This document shows positions 17,985-27,128 of a stretch of 64,000 bases of DNA, piece by piece. The position numbers and the translations under genes were made by a program. The stretch is from Bacteroidota bacterium. Its GTDB lineage: Bacteria; Bacteroidota; Rhodothermia; JANXDC01. Within the stretch, counting starts at the first letter, position 1. The number at the start of each line of letters is the position of its first letter. Location: assembly GCA_025059945.1 (NCBI GenBank), contig JANXDC010000003.1:62001-126000 (forward strand), given 5' to 3'. Below the pieces are notes generated by a model. It was not told the DNA's origin. It ran no database searches and saw nothing but the letters and a program-made list of their open reading frames with translations.

Positions 17985-19319
17985 TCAGGACTCCGAGACG
18001 GGCGTCTGTTGCAGCACAGTCGGGCGACCGATGCTAAAGTACGTAAAACCCAGCGCGCGCATCGCCTCCGGATCGTATACGTTTCGGCCGTCGAAAATAA
18101 CCGGTCGGCTCAAGAGGGCGCGAACTCGCTCTAGATCCGGGCGCCGAAATTCGTTCCACTCCGTTAGGATCAAGAGCGCCTCAGCCCCCTCGACGGCATC
18201 ATAAAGATGCCGCGCATAGTAGAGCCGATCCCCGTAGAGGGCGCGCACATTGCGCATAGCCTCTGGATCGTAGACGCGCAGGCTGGCCCCGGCTTCTAGG
18301 AGCCGGTCTAGAAAGTACAGGGCCGGGGCCTCTCGGATGTCGTCCGTATTGGGCTTAAACGCAAGCCCCCAAATGGCCAACGTGCGCCCCTTAAGATCGG
18401 CGCCCAGATAGTCCAGAATGCGCTGCAGGAAGTGCTCGCGTTGTCTGCGGTTGACCTCATCTACGGCTTTGAGGATGCGAAACTCATAGCCGTGCGCGCG
18501 CGCCATCTGGATGAGCGCCTTGACGTCCTTGGGGAAACAGCTGCCGCCGTAACCCACACCGGGGAATAGAAAACGCGGGCCGATGCGGCTATCGGTGCCG
18601 ATGCCGCGGCGAACCCAGTCGACGTTGGCCCCCACGCGTTCGCATATAAGAGCGATTTCGTTCATAAAGGAGATGCGCATGGCCAGAAAGGCGTTGGCCG
18701 CGTACTTGGTCAGCTCCGCCGAACGCTCGTCCATGACCAAAATGGGGTTTCCCTGGCGCACAAAGGGCTCATAGAGCTGACGCAGGATCTCGATGGCCCG
18801 CGGGCTTGAGGCGCCGACGATAACGCGCTCGGGCTTCAGGAAGTCCTCCACGGCCGCCCCCTCGCGCAAGAACTCGGGATTGGAGGCCACATCAAACTCC
18901 GCGCGGGCCTTTCGGCCGATGCGCTCGCGCACAAGCTCGGCTGTGCCCACCGGCACAGTGCTTTTGGTGACAATGAGTTTGTAGCGATCCACAAGGGGGC
19001 CAATCTGATCGGCCACCTCCAATACATAACGCAGATCCGCGGCTCCGTCTGCGTCCGGCGGGGTGGGCAAGGCCAAAAACACCACGTCGCTTCGGCTAAC
19101 GGCCTCGGCCAGGTCCGTGGTAAAGTGCAGGCGCCCCTCCCGACGGCTGCGCTCAAAGAGCACCTCTAGCCCCGGTTCGAAGATCGGAATCTGACCCGCC
19201 GTAAGGCGGCGGATTTTTTCGGCGTCCACGTCAACGCAGATCACCTCATGGCCGGAGTCCGCGAAACAGACGCCGGTCACAAGCCCTACATAGCCGGTCC
19301 CGACAATAGCAAGCTTCAT
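17985..19319 (-). CDS. ugd: UDP-glucose 6-dehydrogenase
   Basis: The 444-residue enzyme oxidises UDP-glucose to UDP-glucuronate with two NAD. It shows the N-terminal Rossmann motif [10 protein letters not shown] (7-16), the STVPVGT segment (120-126), SNPEFLREG (147-155), and the catalytic C261 in GGSCFPKD. Its start overlaps the stop of the flippase-like gene in an ATGA, and it feeds the next enzyme, UDP-xylose synthase. Confidence 0.96.
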   Translation of the reverse strand: MKLAIVGTGYVGLVTGVCFADSGHEVICVDVDAEKIRRLTAGQIPIFEPGLEVLFERSRREGRLHFTTDLAEAVSRSDVVFLALPTPPDADGAADLRYVLEVADQIGPLVDRYKLIVTKSTVPVGTAELVRERIGRKARAEFDVASNPEFLREGAAVEDFLKPERVIVGASSPRAIEILRQLYEPFVRQGNPILVMDERSAELTKYAANAFLAMRISFMNEIALICERVGANVDWVRRGIGTDSRIGPRFLFPGVGYGGSCFPKDVKALIQMARAHGYEFRILKAVDEVNRRQREHFLQRILDYLGADLKGRTLAIWGLAFKPNTDDIREAPALYFLDRLLEAGASLRVYDPEAMRNVRALYGDRLYYARHLYDAVEGAEALLILTEWNEFRRPDLERVRALLSRPVIFDGRNVYDPEAMRALGFTYFSIGRPTVLQQTPVSES

Positions 19320-20320
19320 GGGTTAGCCTCCCGCACGGCCAACGCGGCCGGAGATTTAGGCAAGATCGGCAGGCCCGTCCAGAGCAAAGCCGCCCACCCG
19401 ATGAGCACATAGGCGACAAGCTGCGCCCCGTGCGTAATGACGGCATACAAAGTGGCCGTGTTGCGATCCACGGAGAAGAGCAGCATGAGCGTCTGCTGGG
19501 CGAAAAAGTGGTACGTCCCCGTTCCCCCCGGAGAGGGCAGCACCACCCCAACGGAAGCCAGGGTCATAAGCACCCAGGCATCCAGTAGATCGAGGCGCCC
19601 CAATCCGAACATGTGAAAGGGCAGATAAGTCATCAGCGCATAGCAGGCCCACATCAGAGCCGTGCTTGCCCAGAAGGCAGCCGGATTCGACAAGGCGCGC
19701 ACGCTGCGCAGCCCTTCGCCGAAGGCTCCTAGAAAACGCCGAAGCGGTCCTACCCGAAGCCCGCTTCGGTACCAGCGCCAGACAAGAAGGACCCCCAGCG
19801 CAAAACCGCAGGCGATGGCGAGCAGTAGCGGCCAATGGGCCCTCAGCCAAACCGTGGGCTCCCGCCACAGCCCCCCCAGAAGAGGCCATCGGCCTACGTA
19901 AAGGCCTAGAACAGAACCCAGGGCCAAAAGGAGCACCAGCACGTCCAGCAGACGCTCCATCGCGACCGTGCCCAAGACGGCCGAAAAGGAGGCCCGCTCC
20001 AAACGCGCCAGGTGAGCGGCGCGGACCACCTCCCCGATGCGCGGAATAGCATAGCTGCACATGTAGCCGATCATAATGCTGGCAAAGGCGCGCCCTACGT
20101 GGGGACGCAAACCCAGAGGCTTCAGGAGCATTTGCCAACGCCAGGCCCGAAGCAGGTGGCTAAAGAGGGCCACCAGCACAAGCGGGGGCAGCCAGCGATA
20201 GTCGGCCCGCTTGATCCCCTCAAGCAGCGCCCCCCAATGGACCTCGCGCAGGGCCAGCCACAAAAACAGTCCCCCCACCAGGAACCCAAGCGCAAGATTG
20301 ATCGCGTATCGCCGCCGCAT
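19316..20320 (-). CDS. Flippase-like integral membrane protein (UPF0104 / LPG synthase TM type)
   Basis: The 334-residue protein has about eight transmembrane helices and the UPF0104/lysylphosphatidylglycerol-synthase-TM features: an early WRWQMLLKPLG segment, the Y-A-I-P-R-I-G-E-V-V-R signature (near 95-105), VAMERLLD (near 120), and a late PSPGGTGTYHFF. Related domains are proposed to flip or transport lipids. Its operon position just before ugd/uxs suggests a role in making or moving a glycolipid or surface glycan, which is inference. The start lies 17 bases after the lolA stop. Confidence 0.85.
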   Translation of the reverse strand: MRRRYAINLALGFLVGGLFLWLALREVHWGALLEGIKRADYRWLPPLVLVALFSHLLRAWRWQMLLKPLGLRPHVGRAFASIMIGYMCSYAIPRIGEVVRAAHLARLERASFSAVLGTVAMERLLDVLVLLLALGSVLGLYVGRWPLLGGLWREPTVWLRAHWPLLLAIACGFALGVLLVWRWYRSGLRVGPLRRFLGAFGEGLRSVRALSNPAAFWASTALMWACYALMTYLPFHMFGLGRLDLLDAWVLMTLASVGVVLPSPGGTGTYHFFAQQTLMLLFSVDRNTATLYAVITHGAQLVAYVLIGWAALLWTGLPILPKSPAALAVREANP

Positions 20321-20337
20321 TACCGGTCCTCAGGAGC

Positions 20338-20973
20338 TCATCGCCTGCGTCTGTCGAGCAATTCCGTTCCGGGCGGAGGGACGAAGCGAAACCGGTCCGG
20401 GCCCAGGGCGAGGTCAAGCTGCCAGGCCCACAGTCGGATTTGAACGGGCTCCCCGGCCGGGTCCCGCAGCTCAAGCCGCACCGGCAGGCCGCTTGCCCGC
20501 TCAACCCAAAGCCAAAGCTCTGCCGGTGAAGTCCCCGGCGTGCGGGCCTCCAGGCGGAACCGCAACGCGGGCTTCCCCTCGGGGGAGGATGCGACGGCGT
20601 ATTCGCGGACCCGAAACCGATCCCGCCAGCGACCCCGCAGCAGAGCCGGCACCGACCAGTCGAGGTCGGATCCGGAGCCGTAGTCGAGCACGAGCGCGCG
20701 CCGGGCGCGCCGGTCGTAGATCCAGATCGCCTGTCCGTCTCCCACAAAGAGCTGCTCGCCCGCCTCAATGCGGAAGCGCTCCCCTGATACGAAGAAGCGG
20801 CCTGAGATCCGGGTCCTCTCGGACACCCCGGGAGCGCGAAAGACCTGCTCGAAGCGGCCCGCCGCGGCAGGCAGTCCCTCCCAGCGACGAACGAACTCCT
20901 CAAGGCGCGCCTCGGGATCCGCGGGCGCCTGATGAAGCCACAGCGATAGCCAGAAACCCCAAACGAGACTCAC
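20338..20973 (-). CDS. lolA: Outer-membrane lipoprotein carrier protein LolA
   Basis: The 211-residue protein has a short signal-like hydrophobic start (MSLVWGFWLSLWLHQ), then RLEEFVRRWEGLPAAAGRFEQVF and RISGRFFVSGERFRIEAGEQLFVGDGQAIWIYD, which fit the LolA half-barrel. It carries lipoproteins from the inner to the outer membrane. Placement directly after ftsK with a 4-base ATGA overlap is a known Bacteroidota arrangement and supports the assignment. The Sec signal peptide is rather weak. Confidence 0.85.
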   Translation of the reverse strand: MSLVWGFWLSLWLHQAPADPEARLEEFVRRWEGLPAAAGRFEQVFRAPGVSERTRISGRFFVSGERFRIEAGEQLFVGDGQAIWIYDRRARRALVLDYGSGSDLDWSVPALLRGRWRDRFRVREYAVASSPEGKPALRFRLEARTPGTSPAELWLWVERASGLPVRLELRDPAGEPVQIRLWAWQLDLALGPDRFRFVPPPGTELLDRRRR

Positions 20974-23360
20974 TCGGTCGCCCCCTGGGCCCGTCGGGCC
21001 AACAGCGCCTCCAACTCCTCTTGTGTGCGCAAAAGCACCTCACGCGCCTTGCTGCCCTCAAAGGGCCCCACGATACCGGCTTCCTCCAGCTGATCGATGA
21101 GCCGACCGGCCCGGCTGTAGCCGATCTTTAGCCTGCGCTGCAACAACGATACCGAACCCTGCTGATACTGCACGACTAGGCGGGCGGCCTCTTCAAACAG
21201 GGGGTCGATCTCGCTTCCCTCCAACTCCTGCGAGTCGCTTCGAGAGGGCCCTTCAGCCGAGGGCAGCAGATACGGCTGCTTGTAGCCCTTCTGCCGGCCG
21301 ATAAAGGTGGTCACGCGCTCCACCTCCTCTACCGAGACGTACGCCCCCTGCAGGCGGACCAAGCGGCTGCCGTACATGAAGAGCATGTCGCCATAGCCCA
21401 TGAGCTGCTCGGCCCCGACCGTGTCGATGATCGTGCGCGAATCGATGCGCGAGGGCACCTGAAAGGCGATTCGGGCCGGAAAATTAGCCTTGATCAGCCC
21501 CGTGATCACGTCCACCGAGGGCCGCTGAGTGGCCAGCACGAGGTGAATGCCCACAGCGCGGGCCATCTGAGCCAGGCGCGCGATCGGAGCCTCGACCTCT
21601 CGACCCGCCACCATCATGAGATCGGCCAGCTCATCGATTATGACCACGATGTAGGGCAGCTTTCGGTGTCCTTTTTGGACGTCGAGCGCTCCCCGGGCCA
21701 GCTTTTGGTTGTAGTCCTTGATGTGTCGCACCATGGCATCGGCCAGCAGGTCGTAGCGCAGCTCCATCTCCACAAGAAGGCTCTTCAGGACCCGTACGGC
21801 GTCCTCAGGCTCGGTCACGATCGGATCCCGCGCCTCGGGCAAGGTGGCGATGAAGTGCCGGCCGATGTGCTGATAAAGCGACAGCTCGATCTTCTTGGGG
21901 TCGATCAGCACCAGCTTCAGATCCGCCGGATGGCAGCAATAAAGCAAGCTCGTCAGGATACTGTTGATGCCCACGGATTTGCCTGATCCCGTGGCGCCGG
22001 CCATGAGCAAATGCGGCATGCGGGCGAGGTCTTGAATGAAAACCTCGTTTTCGACAGTCTTGCCCAAGGCCAAAGGCAGCTCCATGCCGCTGTGGCGAAA
22101 CTGCGCGCTGGCGAGCAGGCTGCGGATGTGCACGATTTGCCGCCTCCGGTTGGGGATTTCGATCCCGATGGCGCTTTTTCCCGGTATGGGGGCGATGATC
22201 CGGATGCCGGGGGCGGCCATGGCCAGGGCCAGATCGTCGGCCAAGCTTGTAATGCGGCTGATCTTCACATCCGGAGCGGGAGTGAGCTCATAGAGCGTGA
22301 CCGTGGGCCCGCAGACGGCCTCGATGCGAACGATCTCGATACCGTAGGTGGCCAGCTTCTCCCGGATCGCCTGTTTGTTGAGCTCGATCTCTCGCTCATC
22401 GGGCCCGCTTTGGCCCTCCGGTGGTTTATCGAGCAGCTCTAGCGGGGGGAATCGATAGGCGATCTCCTCCGCGTGTACACCTTCGGCTTGTCGGGACGGC
22501 CTTGGATGCGGCTCTGGGGGGGAAGCCGGGCTCTCGGCTTCGAAAGAGGGGCGTTGCCACCCGCCTGATCCTTCCGGGGAAGGAGAGGGCTCCAGCGGGG
22601 TCGTTACGGGGAGGGGCGGAGGTTCTGGGATCTTCGGGGCGGGCTCTGCGGAAGGCGGTGCGGGCGCCGCTCGTCCACGCCTGAGCCCCTTCCGGGAGCG
22701 GCGCAGACGCAAGCGCATCCGTTGGCCCCACGCTTGTGCCTCATCCAGCAGACGATACCCCCATCCGCTTAGGCGATCTACCAGGCGCTGTACGTCCCGC
22801 TCAGCCAGCAGCAGCGCCCAGATCAGCAAACCCGTCAACAAGAATAGGAAGCTACCCAGAACCCCAAGTAGGCGGCGCACCCCCCCTGCTAGGGCCATGC
22901 CCAGGAGTCCATGCCAAGCCGTCCATGAAGCGCCCTGCTGCAGGGCAAGCCAGCCCAGGCTCGTGGCCGCCCATAGGGGCAGCAGGCCCCAGTAGAGCGT
23001 CCAGCCGCTCCAGATCCGCACAGGTCGACCGCGGAACAGACGCCAGCCCCAGATGAGCGCCACAAGCGGGTATATGCCGACGGGATACCCCAGCCCGCTA
23101 CGCACCGCATAATAGGCCCAAAACGCACCCAACAGGCCCAACGCGTTGCGGGCCCGCTGCGTGGGAGCGGCAGCCTGATCGAACGCCGTCCATAGGGAGC
23201 TACTTTGCACCAGGGCGTCGTCCTCAGCTTGGTAGCTCAGGACGCCTAGAAGCAGAAGCAGGGACACGGCCACGAGCAGCACCCCCAATACCTCTCGCTT
23301 TCGGGCCTCTGCGGGCCGCCTGCGAGGGGCGGCGCGCCGTTTTCCGTTCCCTTCAGCCAT
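20970..23360 (-). CDS. ftsK: DNA translocase FtsK
   Basis: The 796-residue protein has an N-terminal membrane domain (about 20-190, roughly four to five helices), a Pro/Ser/Glu-rich linker (about 230-310), the motor domain with Walker A GATGSGKS (455-462) and Walker B region YIVVIIDELADLMM, and a C-terminal gamma winged-helix domain (about 725-790, LLQRRLKIGYSRAGRLIDQLEEAG). It pumps DNA at the septum and helps resolve chromosome dimers. It overlaps comB by 8 bases and is followed by lolA. Confidence 0.97.
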   Translation of the reverse strand: MAEGNGKRRAAPRRRPAEARKREVLGVLLVAVSLLLLLGVLSYQAEDDALVQSSSLWTAFDQAAAPTQRARNALGLLGAFWAYYAVRSGLGYPVGIYPLVALIWGWRLFRGRPVRIWSGWTLYWGLLPLWAATSLGWLALQQGASWTAWHGLLGMALAGGVRRLLGVLGSFLFLLTGLLIWALLLAERDVQRLVDRLSGWGYRLLDEAQAWGQRMRLRLRRSRKGLRRGRAAPAPPSAEPAPKIPEPPPLPVTTPLEPSPSPEGSGGWQRPSFEAESPASPPEPHPRPSRQAEGVHAEEIAYRFPPLELLDKPPEGQSGPDEREIELNKQAIREKLATYGIEIVRIEAVCGPTVTLYELTPAPDVKISRITSLADDLALAMAAPGIRIIAPIPGKSAIGIEIPNRRRQIVHIRSLLASAQFRHSGMELPLALGKTVENEVFIQDLARMPHLLMAGATGSGKSVGINSILTSLLYCCHPADLKLVLIDPKKIELSLYQHIGRHFIATLPEARDPIVTEPEDAVRVLKSLLVEMELRYDLLADAMVRHIKDYNQKLARGALDVQKGHRKLPYIVVIIDELADLMMVAGREVEAPIARLAQMARAVGIHLVLATQRPSVDVITGLIKANFPARIAFQVPSRIDSRTIIDTVGAEQLMGYGDMLFMYGSRLVRLQGAYVSVEEVERVTTFIGRQKGYKQPYLLPSAEGPSRSDSQELEGSEIDPLFEEAARLVVQYQQGSVSLLQRRLKIGYSRAGRLIDQLEEAGIVGPFEGSKAREVLLRTQEELEALLARRAQGATE

Positions 23361-24081
23361 CCAGCTTTCGAATGACCCCCTCGTGATACCGGGCTAAAAT
23401 GGGGATATGATCCACTTGGGTGGCGAGGGCAAGATCGGCCTCGTAGCCCAAGCTGCGCAACCGGGTCGCATGCGCGCTTGAGGCCACAACCTCTCGAAGC
23501 CGGTCGGCGTAGATCCGATACAGCATATGCGCGATGCGCACTCCATCGGGCGCCTCCTCCGGTTGCTCCCCCACTGCTAGCCGATCCAGCAGCATGCCCG
23601 CGCAGAGCACATCTTCCAGGCTCACCCGGTTGCGCCACCCCGCACACAGCAACACCACCTCTTGCGGGGCCCGCTCGCGCAGGTATTGAGCTAGGCGCGA
23701 TAGGTTAACAAAAGCGCCGATGAGCACCTCTTCGGCTAAGCGAGCGCGTATGATCGCGCCGGTACCGTTGGTGGTGTTGAGGATGATGATCTTGCCCTGG
23801 ACCACCTCGGGACGGTACTCTAAAGGGGAGTTGCCGAGATGATAGCCCTCGATCGGGGAACCGTTGCGCTCCCCACCGAGCAGAATCGTCTCTGGATCAA
23901 GGCTGGAGGCCACTTTGCTCGCCGCGGCCATGTCGGCTACGGGTACGACCTCACGGGCCCCGTTGGCCAGGGCGGCCAGGATCGTCGTGCTGGCCCGCAG
24001 CACGTCGATCACCACCACGGTGCGGCCGTGCAACTCCTCCTCACCGACCGCAAGCGGACTCATGACAACATCAAGCCACAT
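23353..24081 (-). CDS. comB: Probable 2-phosphosulfolactate phosphatase (ComB family)
   Basis: The 242-residue product from ATG 24081 (MWLDVVMSPL) matches the ComB family: HGRTVVVIDVLRASTTI, LGGERNGSPIEGYHLGNSPLEY, IILNTTNGTGAI and VLLCAGWRNRVSLEDVLCAGML. In methanogens ComB removes phosphate from 2-phosphosulfolactate during coenzyme M synthesis. Many Bacteroidota have it without the rest of that pathway, so its product here may be sulfolactate. No ComA or ComC is adjacent. The longer in-frame start has no ribosome site and was rejected. Confidence 0.88.
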   Translation of the reverse strand: MWLDVVMSPLAVGEEELHGRTVVVIDVLRASTTILAALANGAREVVPVADMAAASKVASSLDPETILLGGERNGSPIEGYHLGNSPLEYRPEVVQGKIIILNTTNGTGAIIRARLAEEVLIGAFVNLSRLAQYLRERAPQEVVLLCAGWRNRVSLEDVLCAGMLLDRLAVGEQPEEAPDGVRIAHMLYRIYADRLREVVASSAHATRLRSLGYEADLALATQVDHIPILARYHEGVIRKLDG

Positions 24082-24115
24082 ACCCACAACGCGCTTGCTT
24101 TTGCCCACAAAGCCC

Positions 24116-24832
24116 TCATGGACCCCACGCGACCCCCACCAGGCTTTCGGCCAAGGAGACAAAAAGCCCCAGACCATCGGTGCGGCCCAGCTCAGGGTCG
24201 GCGGCCCGCTCCGGATGGGGCATCATGCCGAGAACGTTGCCACGCTCATTGAGCACGCCGGCGATGTTGCCCAAGGAGCCATTGGGATTGGCCTCAGGAT
24301 CGAGCCGGCCATCGGCTGTGACATAGCGAAATGCGATGCGGCCCTCTTCCTCAAGCCGGCGCAGCGTCTCAGGATCTACTGTGTAGTTGCCCTCCCCGTG
24401 CGCGATGGGCAGCTGCAGTATGGCCCCCGGAGCATAGGCGCGCGTGAAGGCCGTATCGGTGCGTTCAACACGCACGTAAACGTCCCGACACACAAAACGA
24501 AGCGAGCTGTTGCGCAAAAGCGCTCCCGGTAGCAGTCCGGCCTCGGTCAGAATCTGAAAGCCGTTGCAAATGCCGAGCACATAGCCTCCCCGTTGCGCAA
24601 AGCGCACTACCTCCCGCATAACAGGCGAGAAACGCGCAATGGCCCCGCTGCGCAGGTAGTCCCCGTAAGAAAAACCCCCGGGCAAGATGACCAGATCCAG
24701 GGGCCCCAGCTCCGTTTCTTTGTGCCAAATAAAGCGCGTCTGCCAACCCATGCGGTGTTTGCAGACGTAGTATGCGTCGTGATCGCAATTCGAGCCCGGA
24801 AAGATGATCACCCCAACCCGCATCGGCTGCAT
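24116..24832 (-). CDS. purQ: Phosphoribosylformylglycinamidine synthase, glutaminase subunit
   Basis: The 238-residue class I glutamine amidotransferase has FPGSNCDHD (11-19), [11 protein letters not shown] (51-61), the catalytic C89 in GICNGFQ, and the His/Glu of the triad in MMPHPERA near 210. It supplies ammonia to PurL for FGAM synthesis in purine biosynthesis. purS lies two genes upstream, and clpS lies between them. Its ATG overlaps the clpS stop by one base (TGATG). purL is not in the window. Confidence 0.96.
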   Translation of the reverse strand: MQPMRVGVIIFPGSNCDHDAYYVCKHRMGWQTRFIWHKETELGPLDLVILPGGFSYGDYLRSGAIARFSPVMREVVRFAQRGGYVLGICNGFQILTEAGLLPGALLRNSSLRFVCRDVYVRVERTDTAFTRAYAPGAILQLPIAHGEGNYTVDPETLRRLEEEGRIAFRYVTADGRLDPEANPNGSLGNIAGVLNERGNVLGMMPHPERAADPELGRTDGLGLFVSLAESLVGVAWGP

Positions 24833-25125
24833 CAGCCCTGGATCTCCGTGATAAGTCCGATCTCACCCAGTACGCCTTGCACGCGCAGGCAGTCCTCCAG
24901 ATCCCCCTCATAAGCTACGGCCTTGCCCTGCCGGTGAGCCGTCCAGGCTATCTGCTCTGCGCGTTGTAGCGAACAGCCCGTGGCCTTCTGGAGCTGTAAG
25001 ATGACCTCATCGAAGGTGTGGATATCGTCGTTATAGAGGATCACCTTCCAGGGGCTCTGCTCCAGCTCCTGTACGGCGACTTCGGCTTGTCGAGTGGGTT
25101 TTTCGCGTCTCACCGCAGCCATCAT
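24832..25125 (-). CDS. clpS: ATP-dependent Clp protease adaptor ClpS
   Basis: The 97-residue protein has the ClpS core: [21 protein letters not shown] (near 26-46) with the DD that contacts N-degrons, then [24 protein letters not shown]. ClpS delivers N-end-rule substrates to ClpAP/ClpCP. ATG 25125 is preferred because its ATGA overlaps the purS stop; a second ATG follows directly. The location between purS and purQ with overlapping codons implies co-translation with purine genes, which is unexpected for a protease adaptor. Confidence 0.93.
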   Translation of the reverse strand: MMAAVRREKPTRQAEVAVQELEQSPWKVILYNDDIHTFDEVILQLQKATGCSLQRAEQIAWTAHRQGKAVAYEGDLEDCLRVQGVLGEIGLITEIQG

Positions 25126-25391
25126 GCGCACTCCGCCTGCAGCGCTTCTATGCCGACTATTGCGAAGTCCTCCATAACGGGGTTGGCCAAGAGCTTGCGA
25201 GCTGCTTCCAGGGCCAGACGCTCGGCCTCGGCCGCGCTGGGGGCCTCCAGGTGTAGTTCGATCCATTTGCCAATTCGGACGCCCCGGATCGCCTCGTAGC
25301 CCAGCTGCTGTAAGGCCTGGCACGTGGCCTTACCTTGGGGGTCTAGGATCGAGGGGCGTAACGATACGCGTAGATACACGTTATAGATCAT
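25122..25391 (-). CDS. purS: Phosphoribosylformylglycinamidine synthase subunit PurS
   Basis: The 89-residue protein matches PurS: MIYNVYLRVSLRPSILDPQG, then ALQQLGYEAIRGVRIGKWIEL and a C-terminal helix. PurS is the small structural subunit linking PurQ and PurL. ATG 25391 lies inside the end of pssA (11-base overlap). Length is typical. Confidence 0.93.
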   Translation of the reverse strand: MIYNVYLRVSLRPSILDPQGKATCQALQQLGYEAIRGVRIGKWIELHLEAPSAAEAERLALEAARKLLANPVMEDFAIVGIEALQAECA

Positions 25392-26217
25392 GCCGCTGAC
25401 GCTCCTTTGGGGGTTGCCTAGACCAAGAGCGCTCGGAGGGCTCCTCCAGCCAGGCGGTATGCAGGAGCCTCCACAGCGCGCGCCCAAACCCAAAGAGGAT
25501 ATAGGCACCCAGAACCATAAGCAGCCCTCGCGCGTGGAAGACGGCCACCCATGCAGCCCCGAGCATGAAAAGCGTAACCCGCACCGGATGCTGACGCAAC
25601 GCTTGCCGAGTAGGCCGAGGGAGGGCCTCATAGCGGATCGGGGAAATCATAAGCAGGGAGAGCAGAACCACCCCCGGAGCCAACATGGAGCCGGCCCCCA
25701 TGGGCAAGCTATCGAAGAGCGTCGAATCGTGAAACGTTACCACGAAGGCCGCCAAAAACAGGGCCTGCGCGGGGATCGGCAGGCCGCGGAAGTAGTCCTT
25801 CTCGTATCCAACCAATTGCACGTTGAAACGGGCCAGGCGTACGGCCCCGGTCACGGCGGGCAGAGAGGCCAACAACATACCCAGCTCGCGCATCTGATAC
25901 AGAGCGAACTCATAGACCAAAAACGCGGGTGCTACGCCGAAGGAGACCACATCGCAGAGGGAATCGAGCTGCACTCCGAAGTCGCTTGCGCTGCGCATCA
26001 GGCGGGCCATCATCCCGTCGAGCGCGTCGAACAATCCGGCCAGGGCGATCAACCAGGCGGCCGCCACGAGCTGGCCCTGATGCACCTGCAAGATAGCGAA
26101 GAACCCACTCAGCAGGTTTAACAGGGTAAAAAACGACGGCACGGCTGTGCGCGTGAGCCGACGGCGCGGCGCGCGCCGCCCTCGAATTCGTCGCACAGGA
26201 AGGGCATGCACCATCAC
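25381..26217 (-). CDS. pssA: CDP-diacylglycerol-serine O-phosphatidyltransferase
   Basis: The 278-residue membrane enzyme makes phosphatidylserine. The CDP-alcohol phosphotransferase motif is complete, with D64, D67, G68, A71, R72, G81, D85 and D89 at the expected spacing. Several transmembrane helices follow. The product is the substrate of the decarboxylase encoded just upstream, which overlaps it by 4 bases, so the pair makes phosphatidylethanolamine. The basic N-terminal tail (RRIRGRRAPRRR) is cytoplasmic by the positive-inside rule. Confidence 0.95.
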   Translation of the reverse strand: MMVHALPVRRIRGRRAPRRRLTRTAVPSFFTLLNLLSGFFAILQVHQGQLVAAAWLIALAGLFDALDGMMARLMRSASDFGVQLDSLCDVVSFGVAPAFLVYEFALYQMRELGMLLASLPAVTGAVRLARFNVQLVGYEKDYFRGLPIPAQALFLAAFVVTFHDSTLFDSLPMGAGSMLAPGVVLLSLLMISPIRYEALPRPTRQALRQHPVRVTLFMLGAAWVAVFHARGLLMVLGAYILFGFGRALWRLLHTAWLEEPSERSWSRQPPKERQRHDL

Positions 26218-26861
26218 GGCAGCACCCCTAGAATTGTCTCCCCGGCGCGTGTGCGATCTCCTACGCGCACGCGCAAGGCGACCTCTGGCGGCATGTACAC
26301 GTCGAGCCGCGAGCCGAACTTGATCATCCCATAGCGATCCCCGGCCCGGACGCTGTCGCCGGGGCGCACATGATAAACGATACGCCTGGCCAAAAAGCCG
26401 GCGATTTGCACGAAAAGCACGCGCACCGAACCGTTTTCAACGCCTATCAGGGCCCGCTCATTCCGCTCCGAGGCCTTATCCTCCCAAGCCACTAAGTAGG
26501 TGCCCGGCACATAGCGCACATAGGCGATGCGACCGGAGTAGGGAATGCGGTTTACGTGCACATCAAAGGGAGACATAAAAATGCTCACCCGCAGGGCTGT
26601 TCCGCCCAGAAACTCCGGCTCCTGAAACCGTTCAATCCGGATCACACGCCCATCGGCCGGAGCCAGGATCGCCTTGGGATCCTGGGGAGGATGTCGCGGA
26701 GGGTCGCGAAAAAAGTACAACGCAAACGAGACCCCCCCGAGCGCCATGGCGTATAGCGCATAGCGAGCCCATCCCCCCAGATAATGTCCCCACCCCAACA
26801 GCAGAAGCGCTATGAGGGCGGCGAGGGCGATGATGCGATACCCTTCCGGTGCGATATGCAC
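26214..26861 (-). CDS. psd: Phosphatidylserine decarboxylase
   Basis: The 215-residue proenzyme has an N-terminal membrane anchor (about 10-50), the LAPADGRV segment (67-74), H102 in SPFDVHVNR, and the self-cleavage site FGSR at 182-185, where S184 would become the pyruvoyl group. It belongs to the short, Bacteroidota/archaeal-type family. The start GTG 26861 is preferred over longer frames because relatives begin at the equivalent of HIAPEGYRI and an AAGG lies just upstream; there is no ATG in range. Confidence 0.9.
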   Translation of the reverse strand: MHIAPEGYRIIALAALIALLLLGWGHYLGGWARYALYAMALGGVSFALYFFRDPPRHPPQDPKAILAPADGRVIRIERFQEPEFLGGTALRVSIFMSPFDVHVNRIPYSGRIAYVRYVPGTYLVAWEDKASERNERALIGVENGSVRVLFVQIAGFLARRIVYHVRPGDSVRAGDRYGMIKFGSRLDVYMPPEVALRVRVGDRTRAGETILGVLP

Positions 26862-26998
26862 GTTGAACCTTAAGACTCCCAACGGCTCAGGTAAAAAGAT
26901 AAGACCCCCTGAGGACGTTTTGCCAGGGAATTGCACGTCGCAAACGCAAGCTCGCCCCAGAGACTTTATCGGCCTCGAAGAGGGGCCGGCCTCTGCTC

Positions 26999-27115
26999 TC
27001 AAGGGCGCTGGTGGCGGCTGGAGCGCAGGACTTTGGCCATCACCGAGACGGTCAACAGGCCGATGCCCACCCAGGCTAGCGCCCAAAAGATCACACCTGC
27101 TACCGTGAGCTGCAT
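26999..27115 (-). CDS. MetS-like small subunit of an NSS transporter
   Basis: The 38-residue product begins MQLTVAGVIFWALAWVGIGL and ends in a basic tail (VLRSSRHQRP). It has one membrane helix and resembles the MetS/MaAIMP small-subunit family, which partners NSS amino-acid importers. It lies 13 bases after the LeuT-like symporter gene, which fits that role. The gene is too short for routine calling. Confidence 0.72.
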   Translation of the reverse strand: MQLTVAGVIFWALAWVGIGLLTVSVMAKVLRSSRHQRP

Positions 27116-27128
27116 GCTACATGATCCT

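Noticed and set aside
19356-20138. A 260-codon frame inside the flippase-like gene
   Set aside because: Same-strand shifted frame with Arg/Gly/Pro-rich composition and no membrane pattern; the flippase frame has clear helices and motifs.
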